A stretch of DNA of 64,000 nucleotides from an uncultured Roseobacter sp. Lineage in GTDB: Bacteria; Pseudomonadota; Alphaproteobacteria; Rhodobacterales; Rhodobacteraceae. Positions 46,706-54,501 of this stretch are shown here, one piece after another; the first letter of the stretch is position 1; every line of letters begins with the position of its first letter. The position numbers and the translations under genes were made by a program. The DNA is taken from the NCBI RefSeq assembly GCF_947488185.1, contig NZ_CANKYM010000004.1:186001-250000 (forward strand), in the 5' to 3' direction. The notes below the pieces were generated by a model. That model did no database searches. It had not been told where the DNA came from and saw nothing but the letters and a program-made list of their open reading frames with translations.

Positions 46706-48025
46706 GTGAGCAACCTCGAACTTGGCTTCTGGTCCTTCCCGATCCTGCTGATCATGGTGTTTCTGCGCGCGCCCATCGGCCTGGCGATGTTGCTCTGCGG
46801 ATTTGCCGGGTGGTATTTCGCCATGGGGGGTAATCCCAATGTGCTGCTCAACAAACTGAAGTCCGAGACCTACACGCAATTCTCCAGCTATTCGCTGTCG
46901 ATCATTCCGATGTTCCTGCTGATGGGTCAATTCGCGACCCTCTCGGGCATGTCCTCCGCGCTCTTCAAGGCAGCCGAGAGCTTTCTGGGGCATCGCCGGG
47001 GCGGTGTCGCCATGGCCTCTGTCGGGGCCTGCGCGGGGTTCGGGGCAATCTGCGGATCGTCCCTCGCCACAGCCGCCACCATGTCCAAAGTCGCGCTACC
47101 GGAACTGCGCCGCTACGGCTATTCGGGCGGGTTTTCCACTGCGACACTTGCCGCCGGGGGCACGCTGGGCATCCTGATCCCGCCCTCGGTTATCCTCGTG
47201 ATCTACGCCATCATCACAGAGCAGAACATCGCCAAGCTCTTCCTCGCGGCTTTCATCCCCGGCATTCTCGCAGCCGTCGGCTACATGCTGACCATTTCGC
47301 TCTACGTCCGGCTTTATCCGAAATCGGCAGGCACCCGCCCGCCTCAGCCGATGTCCGAACGCTGGGCGGCGCTGGCGAACACATGGCCGGTGCTGGTGAT
47401 CTTTGGCGTGGTGGTGGGGGGTATCTATCTGGGCTGGTTTACGCCCACGGAAGGCTCGGCCATCGGCGCGGCAGGCACGGGTCTTGTGGCGCTCCTGTCC
47501 GGCAGCCTGAACTGGTCAGTGTTCCGCGACAGCCTCTTTGGCACGGCCCGCACCACCGCGATGATCTTCTTCATCGTACTGGGCGCCAGCTTCTACAACA
47601 GTTTCCTCGCATTGTCCGGTGTGCCGCAGTTCATGGCGGACTGGGTGCTGAACCAAGGATATAGCCCGTGGTTCGTGCTTTCGATCATACTGGTCTTTTA
47701 CCTGGTCTTTGGCTGCCTGATGGACAGCCTGTCGATGATCCTGCTGACGGTGCCGATCTTTTTCCCGGTCATCTCGGTCATGGATTTCGGCATGTCGCCG
47801 GAACATGTGGCGATCTGGTTCGGTATTCTGGTGCTGATCGTGGTGGAGGTCGGGCTGATCACGCCGCCGGTTGGCATGAACCTCTTCATCATCAACGCGA
47901 TGGACAAGGAGACGCCGATGACTGAAACCTACAAGGCAGTGATGTTTTTTGTTGGCTCCGACATCCTGCGGGTGATCATTCTGGTGATGTTTCCGGCCAT
48001 CACGCTTTTCCTGCTGCCATCCTGA
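46706..48025 (+). CDS. dctM: TRAP transporter large permease DctM
   Basis: 439 residues, about 12 membrane helices. GACAGFGAICGSSLATAATM and GGTLGILIPPSVILVIYAI are the conserved ion- and substrate-pathway segments of DctM. GTG start 12 bases after dctQ. Sodium-driven import into the cytoplasm is the family role. Confidence 0.95.
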   Translation: MSNLELGFWSFPILLIMVFLRAPIGLAMLLCGFAGWYFAMGGNPNVLLNKLKSETYTQFSSYSLSIIPMFLLMGQFATLSGMSSALFKAAESFLGHRRGGVAMASVGACAGFGAICGSSLATAATMSKVALPELRRYGYSGGFSTATLAAGGTLGILIPPSVILVIYAIITEQNIAKLFLAAFIPGILAAVGYMLTISLYVRLYPKSAGTRPPQPMSERWAALANTWPVLVIFGVVVGGIYLGWFTPTEGSAIGAAGTGLVALLSGSLNWSVFRDSLFGTARTTAMIFFIVLGASFYNSFLALSGVPQFMADWVLNQGYSPWFVLSIILVFYLVFGCLMDSLSMILLTVPIFFPVISVMDFGMSPEHVAIWFGILVLIVVEVGLITPPVGMNLFIINAMDKETPMTETYKAVMFFVGSDILRVIILVMFPAITLFLLPS

Positions 48026-48042
48026 TCAGAGCCTCTGGGGAT

Positions 48043-48058
48043 ATGCACTAAACTGCAT
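48043..48058. promoter_or_regulatory. TGCA-type palindrome upstream of bclA
   Basis: ATGCA-CTAAAC-TGCAT, perfect 5-bp arms, 82 bases upstream of the bclA start. TGCA cores are known in operators of BzdR/BoxR-type regulators. Assignment to BoxR is inference. Confidence 0.45.
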
Positions 48059-48093
48059 CAACCGGTTGTCCGTCTTGCAGCGATTTGCGTCAC

Positions 48094-48105
48094 ATGCAGT
48101 ATAGA
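48094..48105 (+). promoter_or_regulatory. Candidate BoxR motif upstream of bclA
   Basis: ATGCAGTATAGA, 34 bases before the bclA start codon. It aligns with ATGCATTATAAA (50933), ATGCGTTATAAT (51006) and CTGCATTATTGT (55769). Confidence 0.4.
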
Positions 48106-48139
48106 GCAGGAATCGCCAGTCGTTTCAGGGGAGAAACAC

Positions 48140-49684
48140 GTGATCAGCACCACTGAGAACGCGGCCAGCTATTTCGTTGACAGACATCTGGCAGAGGGGC
48201 GCGCAAACAAATGCGCCTACCGCGAAGCGGGCGGCGGACGCAGCCTGACCTACCAGCAGCTTGCCGAGGGTGCGGGCCGTGTCGCAGGTGCGATGATGCG
48301 TGCGGGGCTGCGGGCCGAAGAGCGGGTGGCGATGCTGGTGCTTGATACGGTCGAGTTCCCCCAGATCTTCTTTGGCGCGCTGAAATGCGGCGTCGTGCCG
48401 ATCCCGATCAATACACTGCTCGCGGCGCCGATCTACGATGCGATCCTGCGCGACAGCCGTGCGGTTACACTCTTTGTCTCAGCGCCGCTTTATGAGACCG
48501 TGAAGTCGGTGCTGGCGGATAACCCCTATCTCAGATCGGTTGTCATTATCGGCGATGAAGCTGCCGACCCGGCGCAGTCTTTTGATGATTTCACCGCCAA
48601 TGCCGAGGCTCTGCCCACGGCGGCGGTGTCCGCGGATGATGTCGCCTTCTGGCTCTACTCCTCCGGTTCCACCGGCCAGCCGAAAGGGGTGCAGCACGTA
48701 CACGCCAGCATGCGGGCAACCGCCGATACCTATGGCGCGCATGTTCTGAGCCTCACCGAAAGCGATACCGTGTTTTCGGCTGCAAAACTCTTTTTTGCCT
48801 ATGGTTTGGGCAATGCGATGACCTTCCCGCTGGCCGCAGGCGCAACGACAGTGCTCTTTGCGGGACGGCCCACGCCTGTCGATATGATCGCAACGCTGAA
48901 TAGCGAAAACCCAACCGTGTTTTGCGGTGTGCCCACGCTCTATGCCGCCATGGTGGCGGAGATGGATAAGTCCGGGCGACCGGACGCACCGCTGCGCCGC
49001 TGTATCTCCGCCGGAGAGGCCCTGCCCGAAGATGTGGGCAAGCGGTGGCAGGGACACACGGGCGTTGATATTCTCGACGGCGTCGGATCGACCGAAATGC
49101 TGCATATCTTCCTGAGTAATCGGGCGGATGACTTGGCCTATGGCACCTCCGGGACGCCTGTGCCGGGCTATAACGTGCGTCTGGTGAATGACGCGGGTCA
49201 GGATGTCGGTGACAATGAAATCGGCGAGATGCTGGTCAATGGTGCGTCATCTGCGGCGGCCTATTGGAACCAGCGCGGTAAGTCTCGTGCCACCTTCGAA
49301 GGGGTCTGGACCCGCACCGGCGACAAATACGAGCGCCGCCCGGACGGACGCTATATCTACTGCGGGCGGACAGACGACATGTTCAAAGTATCCGGCATCT
49401 GGGTCTCCCCCTTCGAGGTCGAGCAGGCGCTGGCAAGCCACCCTTCCGTGCTGGAAGCCGCTGTCGTTGCTGCGCAGGATGCCGAAGGGTTGGACAAGCC
49501 AAAGGCTTTCATCGTGCTGGAAAAGAGCGCCGATGCCGATCTGGAAGCGGACCTTATCGCGCATGTGAAATCGCGGATCGGGAAGTGGAAATATCCCCGC
49601 TGGATCGAAGTCGTCGACGACCTGCCTAAGACCGCCACCGGGAAAATCCAGCGCTTCAAGCTGCGCGGGCCGTCGGCGCAATGA
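48140..49684 (+). CDS. bclA: Benzoate-CoA ligase
   Basis: 514 residues from GTG 48140 (GGGGAGA upstream). Adenylate-forming enzyme: P-loop YSSGSTGQPKG at about 172, the GVGSTEMLHIFLSN motif specific to benzoate/aryl-CoA ligases at about 314, hinge YCGRTDDMFKVSG, and the catalytic Lys in TATGKIQRFKLR. It activates benzoate to benzoyl-CoA, the substrate of BoxAB. The stop overlaps the following hydrolase gene (ATGA). Confidence 0.94.
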   Translation: MISTTENAASYFVDRHLAEGRANKCAYREAGGGRSLTYQQLAEGAGRVAGAMMRAGLRAEERVAMLVLDTVEFPQIFFGALKCGVVPIPINTLLAAPIYDAILRDSRAVTLFVSAPLYETVKSVLADNPYLRSVVIIGDEAADPAQSFDDFTANAEALPTAAVSADDVAFWLYSSGSTGQPKGVQHVHASMRATADTYGAHVLSLTESDTVFSAAKLFFAYGLGNAMTFPLAAGATTVLFAGRPTPVDMIATLNSENPTVFCGVPTLYAAMVAEMDKSGRPDAPLRRCISAGEALPEDVGKRWQGHTGVDILDGVGSTEMLHIFLSNRADDLAYGTSGTPVPGYNVRLVNDAGQDVGDNEIGEMLVNGASSAAAYWNQRGKSRATFEGVWTRTGDKYERRPDGRYIYCGRTDDMFKVSGIWVSPFEVEQALASHPSVLEAAVVAAQDAEGLDKPKAFIVLEKSADADLEADLIAHVKSRIGKWKYPRWIEVVDDLPKTATGKIQRFKLRGPSAQ

Positions 49685-50502
49685 TCCGCTGGACAGCAGA
49701 ACCTGACACACCTCTCAACGTTGCAGGCGTGCAGCTGGAATACGCGTGCTATGGTCCGCCGCCGGGCCAGGAACCAACCTTTATCTTGTTGCATGAGGGG
49801 CTTGGGTGCGTCGCCCTCTGGCGGGAGTTCCCGGCGCAACTGGCCAAGGCAACGGGTCTGGGCGTTTTTGTCTATTCGCGGCAGGGCTACGGCACGTCAA
49901 CGCCCGTCGCATTGCCACGCTCTATAGATTACATGACGTATGAAGCAGAGGATGTGCTTGGGCGGGTGATGGATGCCGCCGACCTTGGGGACGTGATCCT
50001 GCTGGGCCATTCTGATGGCGCGACGATTGCGAGCATCTATGCCGGGTCGGTCAGCGACAGGCGGGTGCGTGGGTTAATCCTGATCGCGCCCCATTTTTTT
50101 GTGGAAGACGCCGGGCTCGAGGCTATTCGCGCGGCAGGGGCCGAGTTCGCTTCGGGCGCGCTGAAAGAGCGGCTTGCCAAGTATCATGATGATGTGGATG
50201 GTGCCTTTCTCGGGTGGCATGACGCATGGACGGATCCGAACTTCGCGCATTGGAATGTCGCTGATGCGATAGATCATTGGCGTATCCCCGTGCTGGCGCT
50301 TCAGGGCGGTGAAGACCCCTACGGAACCATCGCGCAGATCGAAGAGATCGAGGCCCGCATCTACGCGCCGCTGGAAATCGAAATACTGCGAGGCTGCGGC
50401 CATGCCCCACATCTGGAGCGTCCGGAGGAAACGCGCGCAGCGATCACCGAGTTTTGTGCACGGCTGGTACGGTTGGAGCAGGAAGATGTGCATCTGGCCT
50501 GA
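49681..50502 (+). CDS. Alpha/beta hydrolase of the box cluster
   Basis: 273 residues. LLHEGLGCVALWREFP (oxyanion region), YSRQGYGTS, nucleophile elbow GHSDGA (about 104), and a late GCGHAPHLERPEE with the catalytic His. Overlaps bclA by 4 bases and is itself overlapped by the DUF309 gene, so it belongs to the benzoate operon. It could act as a thioesterase that relieves CoA trapping or as a lactonase for dead-end products. Both ideas are inference. Confidence 0.9.
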   Translation: MIRWTAEPDTPLNVAGVQLEYACYGPPPGQEPTFILLHEGLGCVALWREFPAQLAKATGLGVFVYSRQGYGTSTPVALPRSIDYMTYEAEDVLGRVMDAADLGDVILLGHSDGATIASIYAGSVSDRRVRGLILIAPHFFVEDAGLEAIRAAGAEFASGALKERLAKYHDDVDGAFLGWHDAWTDPNFAHWNVADAIDHWRIPVLALQGGEDPYGTIAQIEEIEARIYAPLEIEILRGCGHAPHLERPEETRAAITEFCARLVRLEQEDVHLA

Positions 50503-50950
50503 GCTTTCCGAGGTGCTGCGTCCCTCGCATGTCTATGTGCCAGGCAAGACACCCCGTCATCCCGAAGGATGGTTTGATGACATCAAATCGACTGTTGATC
50601 CTGTCGACCTTCCGGCGGCCCTGCATCAAACCCAAGCGTTTCAGGCCGGGTTGGCCTACCTCGGCGCTGGGTACTTCTGGGAATGTCACGAGGTGTTGGA
50701 AGCCGTGTGGATGCGCACAGCGGATCCCAGCGCCGAGCGGGACCTGGTGCAGGCCCTCATTCAATTGGCCAATGCCCGCCTCAAGCTGTTGATGGAGCGT
50801 CCACGCGCAGCGCTGCGTCTTTGCAATATGGTGCAAGCACATCTGGCCCGGTGCCCGGCTGATGTGCCTGTCCTGGGCGTGAGAATCGATCTGCTCCAAC
50901 GCGAATTGCAAGTCACGCGTTCGGAACTAAATATGCATTATAAAGCATAA
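50486..50950 (+). CDS. DUF309 family protein in the box cluster
   Basis: 154 residues from ATG 50486 (site GGAGCAGGAAG), overlapping the hydrolase end by 17 bases. The DUF309 signature GAGYFWECHEVLEAVW lies at about 67-82, followed by RDLVQALIQLANARLKL. The family is all-helical and of unknown function. The final codons lie within a TGCA-containing palindrome that probably belongs to the boxC promoter region. Confidence 0.88.
   Translation: MCIWPELSEVLRPSHVYVPGKTPRHPEGWFDDIKSTVDPVDLPAALHQTQAFQAGLAYLGAGYFWECHEVLEAVWMRTADPSAERDLVQALIQLANARLKLLMERPRAALRLCNMVQAHLARCPADVPVLGVRIDLLQRELQVTRSELNMHYKA
50933..50949. promoter_or_regulatory. Candidate operator upstream of boxC, distal site
   Basis: ATGC-ATTATAAA-GCAT palindrome that overlaps the DUF309 stop codon. 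Its left part, ATGCATTATAAA, is repeated as ATGCGTTATAAT at 51006. Confidence 0.45.
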
Positions 50951-51005
50951 TTATCGTACGATCTCACATAAAATTCGGGCTTTAACACATTTTATTCTGA
51001 CACAC

Positions 51006-51017
51006 ATGCGTTATAAT
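51006..51017 (+). promoter_or_regulatory. Candidate operator upstream of boxC, proximal site
   Basis: ATGCGTTATAAT, 10 of 12 bases identical to the distal site 73 bases upstream; 44 bases before the boxC start. The surrounding 110-base region is AT-rich and is the probable boxC promoter. Confidence 0.45.
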
Positions 51018-51061
51018 TCAAATTACCGACAAGCTGCCCCGACAGTCACGAAAGGCCAATT

Positions 51062-52720
51062 GTGAGCAAGCACATTGATTTTCAGGTCGATCCAAACGCC
51101 ATGAAGCATTGGAAGATCGACTACGATGGTGCTGTCGCCAATCTCTACATGGATGTCGATGAAGACGGAGGACTGTTCGAGGGCTACCAGCTGAAGCTGA
51201 ACTCCTACGATCTGGGTGTGGATATAGAGCTTGCAGATGTGGTGCAGCGCATGCGGTTCGAGCACCCCGAGGTCCGGGTTGTGGTGCTGCGCTCCGCCAA
51301 GGACAAAGTCTTTTGCGCAGGCGCGAACATCCGCATGCTGGGAGGTGCCGCCCATGCGCACAAGGTGAACTTCTGCAAGTTCACCAATGAAACCCGCAAT
51401 ACATTTGAGGCGGCGTTGGAAGACAGCGGACAAAACTACATCTGTGCCGTACGCGGTGCCTGTGCCGGTGGTGGCTATGAGTTGGCGCTCGCGTGCAATC
51501 ATATCATGCTCACCGATGATAGTACCTCCTCCGTGGCGCTGCCAGAAGTGCCGCTATTGGCGGTGCTGCCCGGTACCGGTGGGCTGACTCGCGTTACAGA
51601 CAAGCGCAAGGTGCGCCGGGACCTCGCAGATGTCTTCTGCTCCGTCGAGGAAGGCGTGAAAGGAAAGCGCGCGCTGGAGTGGCGGCTTGTGGACGAGGTC
51701 ATTCCGAACTCCAAATTCGATGAGGTTGTGGCCGAACGCGCCCGCGCCTTTGCCGCGCAAAAGCTGGATCATGATGGCGCGGATGGGATTGCTCTGACGC
51801 CGTTGAACCGAACGTTTGGTGCGGAAGAGATCGTCTATTCGACGGTAAAGGTGGCCTTGAACCGGGCCGGACGTCGGGCAGAGATCACTATTCTTGGGCC
51901 TGAAGAGGCGGCGCCAGCCGATATGGACGCCTTTCAGAAACAGGGGTCAGATGCGTGGATGTTGCGATGCGCGCGCGAGCTGGACGATGCAATCCTGCAT
52001 CTGCGCACGAATGAGGATGACCTCGGACTGATCGAATTCCAGACTCAAGGAGACCCGCAGCGGGTTGTGGCCCATGAGGCATTGCTTTTGGCGCATCGAG
52101 ATCACTGGCTGGCCAATGAAGTGCTGTGTTTCTGGAAACGGGTGTTGAAGCGCATCGACATGACGTCACGCAGTCTGGTTGCTTTGGTTGAGCACGGGTC
52201 CTGCTTTGCCGGTGTATTGGCAGAGCTGCTCTGGGCTGTGGACCGCAGCTACATGATGTTGGATGAGTTTGAAGCCGATGACCGTGCCATGGGGGCGGTG
52301 ACGCTGACCGAGGCCAGTTTTGGCATGTACCCGATGGGTAACGGTCTCAGCCGCCTGGAGACGCGCTTTCTGGGAACCCCGGAACACGTCGAGGATCTCA
52401 GACAGGATCTGCTTGCGCCGTTTGAGGCGGAGGAGGCTGAAGCACGCGGGTTGGTCACCTATGCCTATGACGACATCGATTGGGAAGACGAGGTGCGGCT
52501 TTTCCGAGAGGAGCGTGCCAGCTTCTCGCCAGATGCGCTGACAGGTATGGAGGCCAACCTGCGGTTTGCCGGACCCGAGACCATGGAAACGCGCATCTTC
52601 GGGCGTCTGACCGCCTGGCAGAACTGGATTTTTCAACGACCCAATGCTGTGGGTCCTGAGGGTGCCTTGCAGCGCTACGGGACCGGCGTGCGGGGTGTCT
52701 ACAACATGCAACGGGTGTGA
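51062..52720 (+). CDS. boxC: 2,3-epoxybenzoyl-CoA dihydrolase BoxC
   Basis: 552 residues from GTG 51062 (GAAAGG upstream). Enoyl-CoA hydratase/crotonase superfamily: VVLRSAKDKVFCAGANIRML and the oxyanion-hole stretch CAVRGACAGGGYELALAC, then a long C-terminal BoxC-specific region (NLRFAGPETMETRIFGRLTA). BoxC opens the epoxidised ring of benzoyl-CoA to 3,4-dehydroadipyl-CoA semialdehyde and formate. Confidence 0.95.
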   Translation: MSKHIDFQVDPNAMKHWKIDYDGAVANLYMDVDEDGGLFEGYQLKLNSYDLGVDIELADVVQRMRFEHPEVRVVVLRSAKDKVFCAGANIRMLGGAAHAHKVNFCKFTNETRNTFEAALEDSGQNYICAVRGACAGGGYELALACNHIMLTDDSTSSVALPEVPLLAVLPGTGGLTRVTDKRKVRRDLADVFCSVEEGVKGKRALEWRLVDEVIPNSKFDEVVAERARAFAAQKLDHDGADGIALTPLNRTFGAEEIVYSTVKVALNRAGRRAEITILGPEEAAPADMDAFQKQGSDAWMLRCARELDDAILHLRTNEDDLGLIEFQTQGDPQRVVAHEALLLAHRDHWLANEVLCFWKRVLKRIDMTSRSLVALVEHGSCFAGVLAELLWAVDRSYMMLDEFEADDRAMGAVTLTEASFGMYPMGNGLSRLETRFLGTPEHVEDLRQDLLAPFEAEEAEARGLVTYAYDDIDWEDEVRLFREERASFSPDALTGMEANLRFAGPETMETRIFGRLTAWQNWIFQRPNAVGPEGALQRYGTGVRGVYNMQRV

Positions 52721-52724
52721 CAAA

Positions 52725-52799
52725 GGTGGCCTGAAAGCCCACCTTACCTGCTGGCTGAAAGGTCAGTTTTGGACAGGTAGGGTGGGCCTTTGGGCCACC
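52725..52799. repeat. Inverted pair of the dispersed hairpin repeat, copies C1/C2
   Basis: C1 (52725-52750, GGTGGCCTGAAAGCCCACCT plus TACCTG) is the reverse complement of the repeat unit; C2 (52774-52799) is the direct unit. The two can pair over about 26 bases with a 23-base loop, giving a BIME-like long hairpin. It fills the space between boxC and boxB. Confidence 0.75.
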
Positions 52800-52817
52800 A
52801 ACCGACAGGAGGACTGA

Positions 52818-54269
52818 ATGCTCGATCTCATCAATGTCAGCTACGACAGCCAAATCCCCAATAACGTGGGCCTGAGTTCCGACAAGAAGGTGCTGAAGGC
52901 GCTGGAGAAGTGGCATCCGGGTTATATCAACTGGTGGAATGACCTGATCCCGCAGAACTTTCAGGACAGCATGGTCTATTTGCGCACGGCGGTGTCCGTC
53001 GATCCGAAGGGTTGGGCGAAATTCGACTATGTCAGGATGCCGGAGTATCGCTGGGGCGTTCTGCTGGCGCCCGCCGTCGAGGACCGCCGCATTCCGATGG
53101 GAGAGCATCTGGGCGAGCCCGCCTGGCAGGAGGTGCCGGGCGAGTACCGCAATATGCTCAAGCGTCTGATCGTCATCCAGGGCGATACGGAGCCGGGCTC
53201 GGTCGAACAGCAGCGGTTTCTGGGCCTGACCGCACCGTCGCTCTACGACATGCGCAACCTCTTTCAGGTCAACGTCGAAGAAGGGCGGCATCTGTGGGCC
53301 ATGGTTTATCTGCTGCAGAAGTATTTCGGTCGTGACGGGCGTGAGGAGGCGGATGATCTGCTTGTGCGCTCGTCTGGCTCTGAGGAGGCACCACGGATGC
53401 TGGGGGCGTTCAACGAGGAAACGCCTGACTGGCTGAGCTTCTTCATGTTCACCTATTTCACGGACCGCGATGGCAAGATGCAGCTGGAAAGCCTCGCGCA
53501 ATCCGGGTTCGATCCGCTCAGCCGCACCTGCCGCTTCATGTTGACCGAAGAGGCGCACCACATGTTTGTCGGCGAGACCGGCGTGGGCCGCACCATTCAA
53601 GCCACGCTGGAGGCCATGAACAAACATGGCATCACCGATCCCTATGATATCCACAAAATCCGCGATCTCGGCGTGATCGACCTGCCCACGATCCAGAAAA
53701 AGCTGAACCTACACTATACGCTCAGTCTCGACCTTTTTGGGCAGGAGGTGTCGACCAATGCGGCCAATGCCTTCAACGCCGGCATCAAGGGGCGTTACAT
53801 GGAGCAGCGCATTGATGATGACCACAAGCTGCAGGAGGATACCTACGCGGTTACCTCGATCAAAGATGGGCAGATTTTGACCGAAGACGTCCCCGCCCTG
53901 ACCGCGATCAACATGCGCCTGCGCGATGACTATGTACGCGATGCGGCAGGCGGCGTCGGACGCTGGAACAAGGCGATTGCCAAAGCCGCGGTCGAGTTTG
54001 AATTCAAACTGCCGCATGAAGGCTTCCACCGCCAGATTGGCGTGTTTTCGACCGTGGCCGTTGATCCGGAGGGCAATATCATTTCCGCAGAGGACTGGGC
54101 AAATCGGCAGGACCAATGGCTGCCCACAAAGGCAGACGGGGACTTTATCCAATCGCTCATGAAACCCTGCTATGAGCCGGGCCAATATGCCTCCTGGATC
54201 GCGCCGCCCAAGGTCGGGATCGACAACAAGCCTGGCGATTTCGAATATGTGAAACTGCATATGGCTTGA
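52818..54269 (+). CDS. boxB: Benzoyl-CoA 2,3-epoxidase subunit BoxB
   Basis: 483 residues. Ferritin-like di-iron oxygenase: EEGRHLWAMVYLLQ (about 154-167) and TEEAHHMFVGETG (about 243-255) supply the Glu and His iron ligands. NVGLSSDKKVLKALEKWHPG is a typical BoxB N-terminus. With BoxA it epoxidises benzoyl-CoA using oxygen and NADPH. AGGAGG ribosome site 9 bases upstream. Confidence 0.96.
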   Translation: MLDLINVSYDSQIPNNVGLSSDKKVLKALEKWHPGYINWWNDLIPQNFQDSMVYLRTAVSVDPKGWAKFDYVRMPEYRWGVLLAPAVEDRRIPMGEHLGEPAWQEVPGEYRNMLKRLIVIQGDTEPGSVEQQRFLGLTAPSLYDMRNLFQVNVEEGRHLWAMVYLLQKYFGRDGREEADDLLVRSSGSEEAPRMLGAFNEETPDWLSFFMFTYFTDRDGKMQLESLAQSGFDPLSRTCRFMLTEEAHHMFVGETGVGRTIQATLEAMNKHGITDPYDIHKIRDLGVIDLPTIQKKLNLHYTLSLDLFGQEVSTNAANAFNAGIKGRYMEQRIDDDHKLQEDTYAVTSIKDGQILTEDVPALTAINMRLRDDYVRDAAGGVGRWNKAIAKAAVEFEFKLPHEGFHRQIGVFSTVAVDPEGNIISAEDWANRQDQWLPTKADGDFIQSLMKPCYEPGQYASWIAPPKVGIDNKPGDFEYVKLHMA

Positions 54270-54357
54270 TCCAGATCAAAGCGCCCGCCAGACGGGCCAG
54301 TGAAACTGGCCCGCGTCACAGCCAGTGACCTTGATTTTTTCTAAGGAGACCGGACCC

Positions 54358-54501
54358 ATGCAGACCCAAACCGTCAAAATGCCCGCGACGCCCAGCCCCA
54401 ATTGCATCGGCTGCACCGACTGCAAAGGCATTTGCCGCGATATCGTTGAGCTTGCTTTCCTGCCCGAAACGGTTCTGCACCGGTCCACCGCCAGTCCATG
54501 A
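54358..54501 (+). CDS. 47-residue four-cysteine small protein between boxB and boxA
   Basis: Read directly from the sequence: ATG 54358, AAGGAG 9 bases upstream, stop TGA overlapping the boxA ATG (ATGA). The protein begins MQTQTVKMPATPSP and has cysteines at 16, 19, 22 and 26 in NCIGCTDCKGICRDI, then a hydrophobic stretch VELAFLPETVL. The Cys spacing CxxCxxCxxxC is the same as BoxA C15-C18-C21-C25, so it could hold a 4Fe-4S cluster or another metal. Its ribosome site is the only good one before boxA. It might be an accessory ferredoxin-like protein or a translational leader for boxA. I know of no characterised function. Confidence 0.75.
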   Translation: MQTQTVKMPATPSPNCIGCTDCKGICRDIVELAFLPETVLHRSTASP

